DNA of 19,209 nt, taken from Pseudanabaena sp. UBA1465. GTDB taxonomy: Bacteria > Cyanobacteriota > Cyanobacteriia > Pseudanabaenales > Pseudanabaenaceae. A program made the translations under genes and the position numbers. The notes under the pieces were generated by a model. It ran no database searches. It was not told where the DNA came from and saw nothing but the letters and a program-made list of their open reading frames with translations. The DNA is taken from assembly GCA_002325645.1 (NCBI GenBank), contig DCSN01000018.1, forward strand, positions 1 through 19,209, in the 5' to 3' direction. Below are positions 1-6,010 of this stretch, piece by piece (within the stretch, counting starts at the first letter, position 1; the number at the start of each line of letters is the position of its first letter).

Positions 1-636
1 AACGTTGCCATCACTATCTATCGTTATGCCATTTGGAGTAAACGAAAGAGTAATAAAGATACTCTGAGAACTACCAGCACTATTAAATTTTTGAATACTG
101 TTTGTATCAACTATAAAAATAGAATTGATATTGTCCTTTTTATTTACAGCTATGCTGGTCGGTGCATTTAAAGCGGTTGAGGTATTGGAGGGGAAGGGAG
201 ACACTGAAATACCAGCACCAGTAATTTTCTGAATCTGATTCACATTCAAATTTGTCTCAGGCTCAGGAAAAACACTTATGTCAGGAAAAACAAGATGTCC
301 AAAGCTATCTAATGCTATGCCGCTAGGAATCGATTCGGAACTGCCAGAAAAATTACCAGAATTACCAAAAGTATTATCACGCATACCACTACTATTAAAC
401 TTCTGAACGCGAGTGCCTCCGTCTGGGTCAACCACAAAAATATTGCCAGCACTGTCCACAGCTATGCCATTAATAGGATTGCTGCCTCCTAATGAGAATG
501 AGTCGCTGAAAATTAGACCAAAAGCATGGCTTGCGGAAGGTAGACAGAAATTTGTGGCTAATATTGTTGATGCGCCGATTAGCCAACTAGTCAATTTAAG
601 GGGTCGAGAAAAGATAGTACTTATTCTTGTTGACAT
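1..636 (-). CDS. Secreted NHL-repeat (beta-propeller) protein, 3' part cut by window edge
   Basis: The minus strand is open from the ATG at 634-636 to the left edge (212 codons, no stop), so only the N-terminal part is visible. An in-frame TAA lies upstream, so this ATG is the first possible one. Residues 1-38 look like a signal peptide: a basic N-terminus, a hydrophobic stretch around residues 17-31 and an Ala-Ser-His-Ala cleavage site. After it come at least four NHL-like units: GIAVDSAGNIFVVD followed by VQKFNSSG, then GIALDSFGHLVFPD, then SIAVNKKDN with IFIVD, then GITIDSDGNV at the edge. NHL units of this type fold into a beta-propeller used for binding, and secreted bacterial versions are mostly of unknown role. 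I infer an exported or surface protein and cannot name a ligand. No strong Shine-Dalgarno site is visible. Confidence 0.8.
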   Translation of the reverse strand, partial: MSTRISTIFSRPLKLTSWLIGASTILATNFCLPSASHAFGLIFSDSFSLGGSNPINGIAVDSAGNIFVVDPDGGTRVQKFNSSGMRDNTFGNSGNFSGSSESIPSGIALDSFGHLVFPDISVFPEPETNLNVNQIQKITGAGISVSPFPSNTSTALNAPTSIAVNKKDNINSIFIVDTNSIQKFNSAGSSQSIFITLSFTPNGITIDSDGNV

Positions 637-688
637 ATGCTTTTTTGCCAGATAAAGTCGCGCCGCTTAATCAAGCATAGTAACAGAT

Positions 689-721
689 AAAGTTCGGCGA
701 CGCGAAGCGCGTCCAAACTTT
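689..721. terminator. GC-rich palindrome downstream of the Uma2 gene
   Basis: An imperfect inverted repeat has an AAAGTT/AACTTT outer stem and a GC-rich core, CGCGAAGCGCG. It lies 9 nt past the stop of the Uma2-family gene on the minus strand and just upstream of the NHL gene. A short T-containing tail follows it in the minus direction. It could terminate the Uma2 transcript. It also resembles other GCG-centred palindromes in this window, such as the one at 10081-10119. Confidence 0.5.
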
Positions 722-729
722 GTTTAGAG

Positions 730-1302
730 TTAAAAGGATTGCTCAAATTGCACCTGTTTATATAGATCGCTAACCGAAATATCTATATTTACTGATTTTA
801 AAAATAGCCGATCGCCTAAGCCATATTCCGAAAACAACCATTTTCCGCCCTGATCGCGCTGAAACACTTCTACTATTGGTTGCTCGACTTGAACTAAAAT
901 ATATTCTTGCAAACTTTCAGATTTACGATATTGCTCAAACTTAAAGCCGCGATCGAAGGCTTCAGTAGATGGTGAAAGGACTTCGATAATGAGACAAGGA
1001 AATAAAATTAACTGTTCGTCAGTATCCCGTTCATCGCAAGTGACCACCACATCTGGATAAAAGTATTTCTTGCGCGGTTGGATCTGGACTTTGACATCAG
1101 ATATATAGACCTCACAAGGGCGATCGGCTAGAGCCGCGTCTAGCAGCTTAAAACAATTGCCTGAAATGCGATTATGGTTGCGTGTGCCGCCAGCCATAGC
1201 TACTACTTCACCATTGAAATATTCATGACGTACTTCTTGGGTTAACTCCCAAGCAAGATATTCTTCATAACTCATTATTAGGCGATCGGGTAAGGCAACC
1301 AT
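730..1302 (-). CDS. Uma2 family (DUF820) endonuclease-like protein
   Basis: This 190-residue protein has the layout of the cyanobacteria-expanded Uma2/DUF820 family, which has a PD-(D/E)XK nuclease fold. The N-terminal MSYEEYLAWE leads into HEYFNGEVVAMAGGT. The motif YPDVVV contains the likely catalytic Asp84, and IIEVLSPST contains Glu107, followed by D-R-x-x-K and the tyrosine-containing segment QEYILV. All hallmark blocks are present and the length is typical, so the gene looks intact. The biological role of the family is unsettled; many copies occur singly in cyanobacterial genomes, and this one has no obvious partner. It lies 104 bp downstream of chlM on the same strand, separated by a hairpin. 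An alternative start is the internal Met10; neither start has a clear ribosome binding site. Confidence 0.85.
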   Translation of the reverse strand: MVALPDRLIMSYEEYLAWELTQEVRHEYFNGEVVAMAGGTRNHNRISGNCFKLLDAALADRPCEVYISDVKVQIQPRKKYFYPDVVVTCDERDTDEQLILFPCLIIEVLSPSTEAFDRGFKFEQYRKSESLQEYILVQVEQPIVEVFQRDQGGKWLFSEYGLGDRLFLKSVNIDISVSDLYKQVQFEQSF

Positions 1303-1336
1303 AAAAGCTGGGATGTAGAAAGATGGTTAATAGTTC

Positions 1337-1370
1337 AATCAGGCGAGGGGCTTAAGCCCCTTGACTGATT
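1337..1370. terminator. Hairpin between chlM and the Uma2 gene
   Basis: The core AGGGGCTTAAGCCCCT (1346-1361) is a perfect 16-nt palindrome. It is flanked by a second, outer pairing, AATCAG with CTGATT (1337-1342 and 1365-1370), with 3-nt internal loops. It lies between two genes of the same strand, so it probably ends or attenuates the chlM transcript. There is no long T-run. Confidence 0.5.
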
Positions 1371-1406
1371 CTATCAAGATCGCAGCGAAGCCGCGCCACA
1401 AAAATA

Positions 1407-2114
1407 CTAATTGCGGACTGCTTCAAAGAGTCGCGAAAAATAGAAAGAAGTGGCAGTAAATTCCTTGCGCTTGATGGTGAAGCCTAAGCTCTTAAGTACA
1501 CGACGCACATCCGCTTCTTTGTGTAAATAGGCGCGAGTCGCTTTGCTAGGACCAGGAACCAGATCGCCGACTTTCTTCATCAATATATAGTAAGGATTTT
1601 TTGGGGCAAAACTGAGAATGAGACGAAATTTGGCAAGGGAGGCAAGATGCGCGATCATGGCTTCAGAATCCTGATCAGGGTAATGAATCAACACATCTAG
1701 GCAAATTACTGTGTCATATTCTCCCGATAATGCGGCTAAATCCTTAACTTCAAACACAGGATTTTCAGGATTGGCGGCAAGGCTCTTTCCTTCGCCCACC
1801 ATTTTTTCGGAAATATCACTGGCATAAACCTTTGCCCCCATCGCCGCAAGAGGAATGCTCAAACTGCCAGTACCGCAACCTGCATCACAAACGGTTTGCT
1901 CAGAGGCATTTTTGTCATTCTTGAACCAGCCCAAGACATAATCGACGGTTTGCTGATGCCCTGTACGGATATCGCGTTGGACGCGGTTAACATCACCTTC
2001 GCCATAAATGCGCCGCCAGCGATCGAAGCCAGTGGAGTTAAAATAATCGCGAACTATTTCCTTGTCTTTAGGGACTTTTGTCGTTGAGGTATTGGTAAGA
2101 GCTTTATTAGCCAT
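1407..2114 (-). CDS. chlM: Magnesium protoporphyrin IX methyltransferase ChlM
   Basis: ChlM transfers a methyl group from S-adenosylmethionine to the C13 propionate of Mg-protoporphyrin IX, a committed step of chlorophyll synthesis at the membrane after Mg-chelatase. The 235-residue length matches cyanobacterial ChlM. The N-terminal signature VRDYFNSTGFDRWRRIYG leads into VNRVQRDIRTGHQQTVDYVL, which is characteristic of the family. Class I methyltransferase motif I is visible as VCDAGCGTGSLSIPLA (residues 75-90), followed by the acidic ribose-binding position in VYASDIS (Asp100). The start at the ATG 2112-2114 gives the normal family N-terminus. The gene is divergent from sppA with only 62 bp between the two starts, so both promoters must lie in that gap or overlap. 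No other chlorophyll gene is adjacent. Confidence 0.95.
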   Translation of the reverse strand: MANKALTNTSTTKVPKDKEIVRDYFNSTGFDRWRRIYGEGDVNRVQRDIRTGHQQTVDYVLGWFKNDKNASEQTVCDAGCGTGSLSIPLAAMGAKVYASDISEKMVGEGKSLAANPENPVFEVKDLAALSGEYDTVICLDVLIHYPDQDSEAMIAHLASLAKFRLILSFAPKNPYYILMKKVGDLVPGPSKATRAYLHKEADVRRVLKSLGFTIKRKEFTATSFYFSRLFEAVRN

Positions 2115-2176
2115 GAGTGTGAAGAAAGTTTACAAAAAGATGATTTTAACCTAGAAATGAGAGGTGGCGCGATGCA

Positions 2177-3256
2177 ATGCCTTTGATTTCTGGGTTGTAT
2201 ATTAAACTAAAGCAGATACCAGAAAAATTTGATATGCAACTCAATCGCATCATTGCCCTCGTTTTAGTCGCTGTTTGCTTTATTTCGGCGACCTTTGGGA
2301 TTCAACGTCGCCAAATGGATGAAGCTTTAAATTTCAAGAAAGTACTCGATCGCGATCGCCTCGAACTAGTTTCTCTAGATGGAGTAATCAGTGGGGCGAG
2401 GACTTCGGCTTCAGGAGCGATGGCAGTCCGCGATCGCCTGCGCGAACTCATCGAAGAAGACTCGGTAAAGGGAGTTTTGCTATCGATTAATAGCCCAGGG
2501 GGAACCGTTGGCGCAAGCAAAGAACTATATGCAGCCGTTAAGGATCTGAGCGAGAAAAAACCAGTCGTGGTCAGTATGCTCGATCAGGCTACTAGCGGCG
2601 GCTACTATACGGCAAGTTCGGCGACGAAGATTTACGCGAATGCTGGCACATTGACGGGTAGCATCGGCGTGATTTTGAGTGGGTTTAATGCAAAGGAGTT
2701 GCTCGATAAGGTGGGCATCCAAGCGAAAGTCATTAAGACTGGCCCTTACAAGGATATTTTTTCGCCCTTTCGTGAGTTAGGCGAGCCAGAGCGCCAATTA
2801 CTGCAAGAGCTTTTGCAAAATACCTATCAAGAATTTATTACCGATGTTTCTAAAGGTCGCAAACTGGATTTAGAAGTGGTGCGTAAACTGGCGGATGGAC
2901 GTATTTATACGGGTCGTCAAGCTAAGGAAAACAAGCTAGTTGATGCGATCGGGACTTTAGATGAAGCTGTTGCTGATTTAAAAACCTTAGCTAAAAAGAA
3001 ATTTGATTTGCCTGAAGACAAAGAATTACCAATTCGGAAATCTCCTGCCTCCTTTGAAAGACTATTAGATCAATTGCTCAACCAAGCGAATGTCAGTATC
3101 GCTTTACCATTTTTTGATATCGCAGGTACTGGAAATATTTCTGGGGCGATCGCTGATCAATTAACTTCCAAGTTATCTGGTCAAATATCTGGTCAAAATA
3201 TGCACATGGGTAATTATGATCCCCCAATTTTATTAATGCCCAGTTGGTTCAATTAA
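2177..3256 (+). CDS. sppA: Signal peptide peptidase SppA (S49 family, short form)
   Basis: This is a membrane-anchored serine protease that degrades signal peptides left in the membrane; a cyanobacterial relative acts on thylakoid proteins during light acclimation. The 359-residue protein has one N-terminal hydrophobic segment (about residues 24-40). The S49 core begins with VKGVLLSINSPGGTVGAS and contains the nucleophile in DQATSGGYYTASS (Ser140). The likely general base is Lys192 in GPYKDIFSPFREL. The 52-residue Ser-Lys spacing equals that of Bacillus subtilis SppA, so this is the short single-domain type. The ATG at 2177 is preceded by GAGGTGG at 2161-2167. An in-frame ATG at 2234 could serve instead and would still keep the membrane segment. 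A hairpin terminator follows at once. The gene is divergent from chlM. Confidence 0.93.
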   Translation: MPLISGLYIKLKQIPEKFDMQLNRIIALVLVAVCFISATFGIQRRQMDEALNFKKVLDRDRLELVSLDGVISGARTSASGAMAVRDRLRELIEEDSVKGVLLSINSPGGTVGASKELYAAVKDLSEKKPVVVSMLDQATSGGYYTASSATKIYANAGTLTGSIGVILSGFNAKELLDKVGIQAKVIKTGPYKDIFSPFRELGEPERQLLQELLQNTYQEFITDVSKGRKLDLEVVRKLADGRIYTGRQAKENKLVDAIGTLDEAVADLKTLAKKKFDLPEDKELPIRKSPASFERLLDQLLNQANVSIALPFFDIAGTGNISGAIADQLTSKLSGQISGQNMHMGNYDPPILLMPSWFN

Positions 3257-3281
3257 AAAAAGGCACGAAGTGCCTTTTTTG
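3255..3281. terminator. Bidirectional terminator between sppA and the small membrane protein gene
   Basis: A perfect stem, AAAAAAGGCAC with GTGCCTTTTTT, encloses a 3-nt loop. It has a T-run on one side and an A-run on the other, so it can terminate transcription in both directions. It separates two convergent genes whose stop codons lie at its two ends. Confidence 0.85.
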
Positions 3282-3282
3282 A

Positions 3283-3522
3283 TTAGGGTTTAGCTAGTTT
3301 TTGCTTGACCTTTGAGATCACACCACTGGCGATCGCCCCAGCCATGACAATACCTAATACGGGTTGAATCAGGGGTTCCCATAGCTGTCGCCATAGTTCT
3401 AGACCGAGATTAATTTTCAGGGTTTCGCCGCCGAGGGCAACCAGTAGCCATGCAAAAAAGAAAAATACTAAGAACAAATTGAACATCAAAAATTTGTTCG
3501 TCCAGCGTCCGATAGTTTCCAT
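3283..3522 (-). CDS. Small two-helix membrane protein, unknown function
   Basis: A 79-residue protein that I do not recognise. It has a strongly hydrophobic segment at about residues 11-31 (phenylalanine- and leucine-rich), a short amphipathic part with tryptophans (LELWRQLWEP) and a second hydrophobic, Gly/Ala-rich segment at about 53-70 with a basic C-terminus. This predicts two membrane helices with the loop on one face. Support for a real gene is the compact fit between the ATG at 3520-3522 and a bidirectional terminator that begins right at its stop codon. Upstream lies a hairpin-rich stretch. No function can be assigned. Codon usage includes a HIP1-like GCGATCGCC, in keeping with its neighbours. 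Confidence 0.65.
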   Translation of the reverse strand: METIGRWTNKFLMFNLFLVFFFFAWLLVALGGETLKINLGLELWRQLWEPLIQPVLGIVMAGAIASGVISKVKQKLAKP

Positions 3523-3550
3523 AGTTAATTAAGAATCTGATTTTTAGTCC

Positions 3551-3583
3551 CTCAGGGTGTGTCGCTTTGCGACATACCCTGAG
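3551..3583. repeat. Imperfect palindrome, 15-bp arms, TTT loop
   Basis: The arms CTCAGGGTGTGTCGC and GCGACATACCCTGAG pair with one mismatch around a 3-nt loop. It lies between psbK and the small membrane protein gene on the minus strand. It may act as a second terminator behind psbK or be a member of the dispersed GCG-centred palindrome family; it shares the GTGTGTCG segment with the palindrome at 18282-18312. Confidence 0.6.
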
Positions 3584-3617
3584 AAAACAATCGGGGTAAC
3601 GTTGCCGCCACCCCGAT
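3582..3617 (-). terminator. Probable rho-independent terminator of psbK
   Basis: Read on the minus strand, ATCGGGGT and ACCCCGAT (3610-3617 and 3590-3597) form an 8-bp GC-rich stem. It is followed directly by TGTTTTCTC, a T-rich tail. It lies about 120 nt past the psbK stop, so psbK would have a rather long 3' untranslated region. Confidence 0.55.
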
Positions 3618-3739
3618 CGCTTATATCGTTTTTGTTTTATAAATGAGTCGGTACAACTATATATAGAGATTAACTAGATAGAAATGTACCTAAAAGTTTT
3701 TTATAAGTTTTTTGATTAAGTCAAGACTTAAATTGAAAC

Positions 3740-3877
3740 CTATTTGAAACCGACTGCGGCTTGCCATACAAATGCAAGTAGCAGGAAGAATACGGGGATC
3801 ACGGGAAGAACGTTTACCAGTGGATCGAAAATTCTGTAGGCTTCAGGTAACGTGGCAATCAATAGACTAAGTGGCAT
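3740..3877 (-). CDS. psbK: Photosystem II reaction centre protein K (PsbK)
   Basis: The minus strand encodes 45 residues starting MPLSLLIATLPEAYRIFDP and ending VWQAAVGFK. PsbK is a single-helix subunit of the photosystem II core, near CP43. The precursor is cut before a mature protein beginning around (K/T)LPEAY. The conserved LPEAYxIFDPLVxVLPVIPVxF block with the Pro-rich turn and the AFVWQAAVGF(R/K) end is unmistakable, and 45 residues is the family's usual precursor length. A strong AAGGAGGT site at 3887-3894 precedes the ATG by 9 nt. The gene is too short for many gene callers. It is divergent from an exported protein gene, with 106 bp between them. An extended -10 lies about 33 nt upstream, and a terminator candidate lies downstream at 3582-3617. 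Confidence 0.95.
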   Translation of the reverse strand: MPLSLLIATLPEAYRIFDPLVNVLPVIPVFFLLLAFVWQAAVGFK

Positions 3878-3909
3878 TAAAAATAGACCTCCTTCAAGAG
3901 CTAAGATAA

Positions 3910-3918
3910 ATTTTACCA
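3910..3918 (-). promoter_or_regulatory. Candidate extended -10 of psbK
   Basis: On the minus strand TGGTAAAAT fits an extended -10 (TGn plus TAtAAT) about 33 nt ahead of the psbK ATG and just upstream of its AAGGAGGT site. No convincing -35 is seen at the standard distance. Motif match only. Confidence 0.35.
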
Positions 3919-3983
3919 CGTCAAAGAAGCCATTCTTTTTTCTGAAAATTTTTTATCCAAGCGTTTATACAGTAGGTTTATTT

Positions 3984-4481
3984 ATGGCGATCGCAACTCA
4001 TAAAATGGCAAATCACAAAACGGCAACCGATAAAGCTATCAGCTTCAAAAATCTTGTAAAAGTCCTTCAAGTTAGCGCCCTGTCTCTGATGATTTGTCTC
4101 TGTACCTTTGCTTTTAGTAATGCTGCATGGGCAAATGTGCAAATCAAATTGACCAATGTTATCTATGAACCCTGTACTGGTGAGGCGGGTAAACATATGG
4201 TGCTAGGCGGCGGTGTGATGTCGGCAAAGTGCTACATGATCAAGGGCAATGCGAACAATACCTCAGGTAAGGTTGTTTATAATGCCGACATTTTTGGGCG
4301 GATCTATGATGCAAATGGCAATGATGCGATGCCTGAACGCACTAGATTGGGTGCAGTTGAAGAGATTCCCGCAGGCAAAAGTGATTTTGAAATTATGGTG
4401 GCGATTCCTGCGGAACAGCCTGAACCGTTGGAGCTTAAGCAATTTAAAGCTTCAGGATTTGCAGGTAAGGTAAGGCGTTAA
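3984..4481 (+). CDS. Exported protein of unknown function with two cysteines (periplasm or thylakoid lumen)
   Basis: The reading frame is open from 3852, but the upstream part runs antisense through psbK and has no membrane or domain logic. The ATG at 3984, with a weak TAGG 7-10 nt ahead, gives 165 residues. A long basic N-region is followed by a hydrophobic core at about 27-43 (VLQVSALSLMICLCTFAF) and an Ala-Trp-Ala cleavage site, so the mature protein begins near NVQIKL (residue 51). The mature part of about 115 residues looks beta-rich. It has two cysteines (Cys64 and Cys83) that could form a disulfide, and it ends in a basic KVRR. I do not recognise the family. The psbK neighbour makes a thylakoid-lumen location tempting, but that is only inference. 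An alternative start is ATG 4005. Confidence 0.75.
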   Translation: MAIATHKMANHKTATDKAISFKNLVKVLQVSALSLMICLCTFAFSNAAWANVQIKLTNVIYEPCTGEAGKHMVLGGGVMSAKCYMIKGNANNTSGKVVYNADIFGRIYDANGNDAMPERTRLGAVEEIPAGKSDFEIMVAIPAEQPEPLELKQFKASGFAGKVRR

Positions 4482-4520
4482 AATGTAGATTGGTCAGTAT
4501 GGCAAAATCTAAAGTCCAAC

Positions 4521-4554
4521 TCTCAAGTTCAAGTCTCAAGTTCAAGTCTCAAGT
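4521..4554 (+). repeat. 13-bp tandem repeat (about 2.6 copies) ahead of the MoaD/ThiS-like gene
   Basis: The unit TCTCAAGTTCAAG occurs twice without gap (4521-4533 and 4534-4546), followed by a partial third copy to about 4554. A period of 13 is not a multiple of three, which argues against coding and supports the downstream ATG at 4577. A 12-nt piece of the same unit recurs at 5213-5224. Confidence 0.85.
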
Positions 4555-4576
4555 TCCCAGAAATCGATACAAAAAT

Positions 4577-4852
4577 ATGGCTGTTAAAGTTTTAATTCCC
4601 ACTCCTCTACAACAACTAACCAACAACCAAGCCACCGTAGAATGTGCTGGTGCGTCGGTTCAAGAAATGATTGACTCATTGGAAAATAATTGTCCGGGTA
4701 TCAAAGCTCGCATTTGTGATGAGCAAGGTAATCTCCGTCGCTTTGTTAATTTTTATGTCAACAGTGAAGATATTCGTTTTCTTGATGGGGCAAATACTGC
4801 TCTTAATGATGGCGATGAAGTAAGTATCATTCCTGCGATCGCAGGAGGCTAA
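4577..4852 (+). CDS. MoaD/ThiS family ubiquitin-fold sulfur-carrier protein
   Basis: The frame is open from 4490, but the extra N-terminus is encoded by a tandem repeat. ATG 4577 gives 91 residues beginning MAVKVLIPTPLQQLT, the expected first beta strand of the fold. Family marks are the central EMIDSLENNCPGIKARICDEQG, the strand FVNFYVNSEDIRFLDG, the DGDEVSIIPAIAGG tail and the exposed C-terminal Gly-Gly. In relatives that Gly-Gly is adenylated and thiocarboxylated, so the protein carries sulfur for molybdopterin, thiamine or amino acid synthesis. No MoaE, ThiG, ThiF or cysteine-synthase partner is in the window, so the pathway is open. The start has no good Shine-Dalgarno site. A strong bidirectional terminator follows 4 nt after the stop. 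Confidence 0.88.
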   Translation: MAVKVLIPTPLQQLTNNQATVECAGASVQEMIDSLENNCPGIKARICDEQGNLRRFVNFYVNSEDIRFLDGANTALNDGDEVSIIPAIAGG

Positions 4853-4856
4853 CTTG

Positions 4857-4887
4857 ATCAAAGGGGATGCAAAGCATCCCCTTTGAT
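4857..4887. terminator. Bidirectional terminator after the MoaD/ThiS-like gene
   Basis: A perfect 14-bp stem, ATCAAAGGGGATGC with GCATCCCCTTTGAT, encloses a 3-nt AAA loop. It sits between two convergent genes, 5 nt after one stop codon and 1 nt from the other. Confidence 0.85.
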
Positions 4888-4888
4888 T

Positions 4889-5194
4889 TCAAGAATTAAA
4901 TATGTCCACCGCAATGTGAAACAGAAAAAGTGCCGACTCTTTTTTAAGATCGGGATCTTTACTTTTGCCTCCCCAATTTTGGAGCCATTTGCCTATGCCT
5001 CCAAATGAGCTACCCATCCATTGCCCCACTTGAGCAAAGATTTGCTGAGGTCCAACGCCCGTTAAAACTTGGATTGCAAAAATAACGGCAACTACGAGAA
5101 AGGCCGTTTTAAAACTAGCTTTGATCACGCTGAGCAACCACCACAACAGCAACAGCGAAACGATTAATGCTCCGATGACTAGGGGCAAATTCAT
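4889..5194 (-). CDS. Small membrane protein, unknown function
   Basis: The longest frame begins at a TTG at 5224; I prefer the ATG at 5192-5194, which gives 101 residues and puts the hydrophobic region at the N-terminus. Residues 3-24 (VIGALIVSLLLLWWLLSVI) and about 28-45 (FKTAFLVVAVIFAIQVLTG) predict two membrane helices. They are followed by a Gln/Gly/Trp-rich amphipathic stretch (IFAQVGQWMGSSFGGIGKWLQNW) and a charged Lys/Asp segment. I do not recognise a named family. The gene is divergent from the phosphopantetheinyl transferase (130 bp apart) and convergent with the MoaD/ThiS-like gene, and its stop lies next to the shared terminator. Function unknown; the compact fit between neighbours supports it being real. 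Confidence 0.7.
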   Translation of the reverse strand: MNLPLVIGALIVSLLLLWWLLSVIKASFKTAFLVVAVIFAIQVLTGVGPQQIFAQVGQWMGSSFGGIGKWLQNWGGKSKDPDLKKESALFLFHIAVDIFNS

Positions 5195-5324
5195 AGAGTT
5201 TTTCCAATCCCATCTCAAGTTCAAAAAGTTTGTCTAGCTTGGTATGCCTGTGTAGCAGGCAGACTAAGCTCTGGTTTCTACCTATTAGATTTTTGCACGA
5301 TCGCGCCCTTGTGATTTTTTGATC

Positions 5325-5981
5325 ATGTGTCCAAATTTGCAACTTTATCAAACTAGTCTAGATATCTCACCTACAGAGTGCGATCGCCTCTGGCAATTTC
5401 TTTCAGAAGATGAGCGATCGCGGGCTGCGCGATTTAAACGAGAGCGGCTCAAGATTAGTTTTATTGCGGCAAGGGGAAATTTGCGAATCATTTTGGCGCA
5501 GTGGCTCAATTGTGAACCGAGGGAAATTTATTTCCAATATGGCGATCGCGGTAAGCCTTATTTGCAAAATAATCAGGAAATTTATTTTAATCTTGCCCAC
5601 TCGCAGGATTTAGCAATCTATGCAGTTAGTCGCGATCGCGAGGTGGGCATTGATTTAGAATTTATCAATCCCAACTGTGATGTTGAGGGGATTGCCAAAA
5701 GATATTTTTTGCCATCAGAGCAACAAGTGATTAAAGACTTAGGCGATCGCCACAAAGATTTGGCAATTCAGGCTTTTTATCGAGCATGGACGCTCAAGGA
5801 AGCCTATGGCAAAGCAACGGGAGCAGGGATTGCCAATCTTCTTAAAAGTTTAGAGGTTACGCCATTACTAGCGAGTCCCATCGATGAGACTTTGCAGATT
5901 GATGATTGGCAACTTAAATTGATTAGTACAGAATTAGCGATCGCCTCAAGTTATGCCTCTGCCCTATGCGTTAGGAAATAA
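5325..5981 (+). CDS. 4'-phosphopantetheinyl transferase (Sfp/HetI type)
   Basis: The enzyme moves the 4'-phosphopantetheine arm of coenzyme A onto a serine of acyl, peptidyl or aryl carrier proteins, activating fatty-acid synthase, polyketide and non-ribosomal peptide enzymes. The 218 residues from ATG 5325 (a TTG two codons earlier is less likely) contain the Sfp-type pair of motifs. VGIDLE (107-112) supplies two metal ligands, and FYRAWTLKEAYGKATG (151-166) supplies the catalytic Glu and Lys. Between the lobes is GKPYL followed by IYFNLAHSQDLAIYAVS, the CoA-binding part. No carrier-protein or synthase gene lies nearby, so it is likely the housekeeping copy. The gene holds six HIP1 octamers, an unusually high density. 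Its last codons and stop form one arm of a shared terminator with larB. Confidence 0.92.
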   Translation: MCPNLQLYQTSLDISPTECDRLWQFLSEDERSRAARFKRERLKISFIAARGNLRIILAQWLNCEPREIYFQYGDRGKPYLQNNQEIYFNLAHSQDLAIYAVSRDREVGIDLEFINPNCDVEGIAKRYFLPSEQQVIKDLGDRHKDLAIQAFYRAWTLKEAYGKATGAGIANLLKSLEVTPLLASPIDETLQIDDWQLKLISTELAIASSYASALCVRK

Positions 5982-6010
5982 AAATCAACAGATTGATTTT
6001 TATTTCCTAA
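5971..6010. terminator. Shared bidirectional terminator formed by the 3' ends of two convergent genes
   Basis: A perfect 17-bp inverted repeat (5971-5987 with 5994-6010) surrounds the 6-nt loop ACAGAT. Each arm contains the last two codons (AGG AAA) and the TAA stop of one of the two genes that meet here, followed by an A-rich or T-rich run. Both proteins therefore end in Arg-Lys. The T-rich distal arm suits termination in both directions. Confidence 0.85.

Noticed and set aside
413..655. Plus-strand frame of 80 codons
   Set aside because: It lies antisense to the open NHL-repeat gene, which has a signal peptide and clear repeats; no domain or start signal on the plus strand.
730..1302. Uma2-family protein as part of a defence system
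   Set aside because: No restriction, methylase or toxin-antitoxin partner is adjacent; such proteins are commonly solitary in cyanobacteria.
3852..3983. N-terminal extension of the exported two-Cys protein
   Set aside because: It runs antisense through psbK and would place 44 extra residues before a good signal peptide; the ATG at 3984 is preferred.
4521..4554. Short repeats as a CRISPR array
   Set aside because: The repeats are contiguous with no spacers and no cas gene is present.
4490..4576. N-terminal extension of the MoaD/ThiS-like protein
   Set aside because: Encoded by a 13-bp tandem repeat and not part of the fold; ATG 4577 gives the normal family N-terminus.
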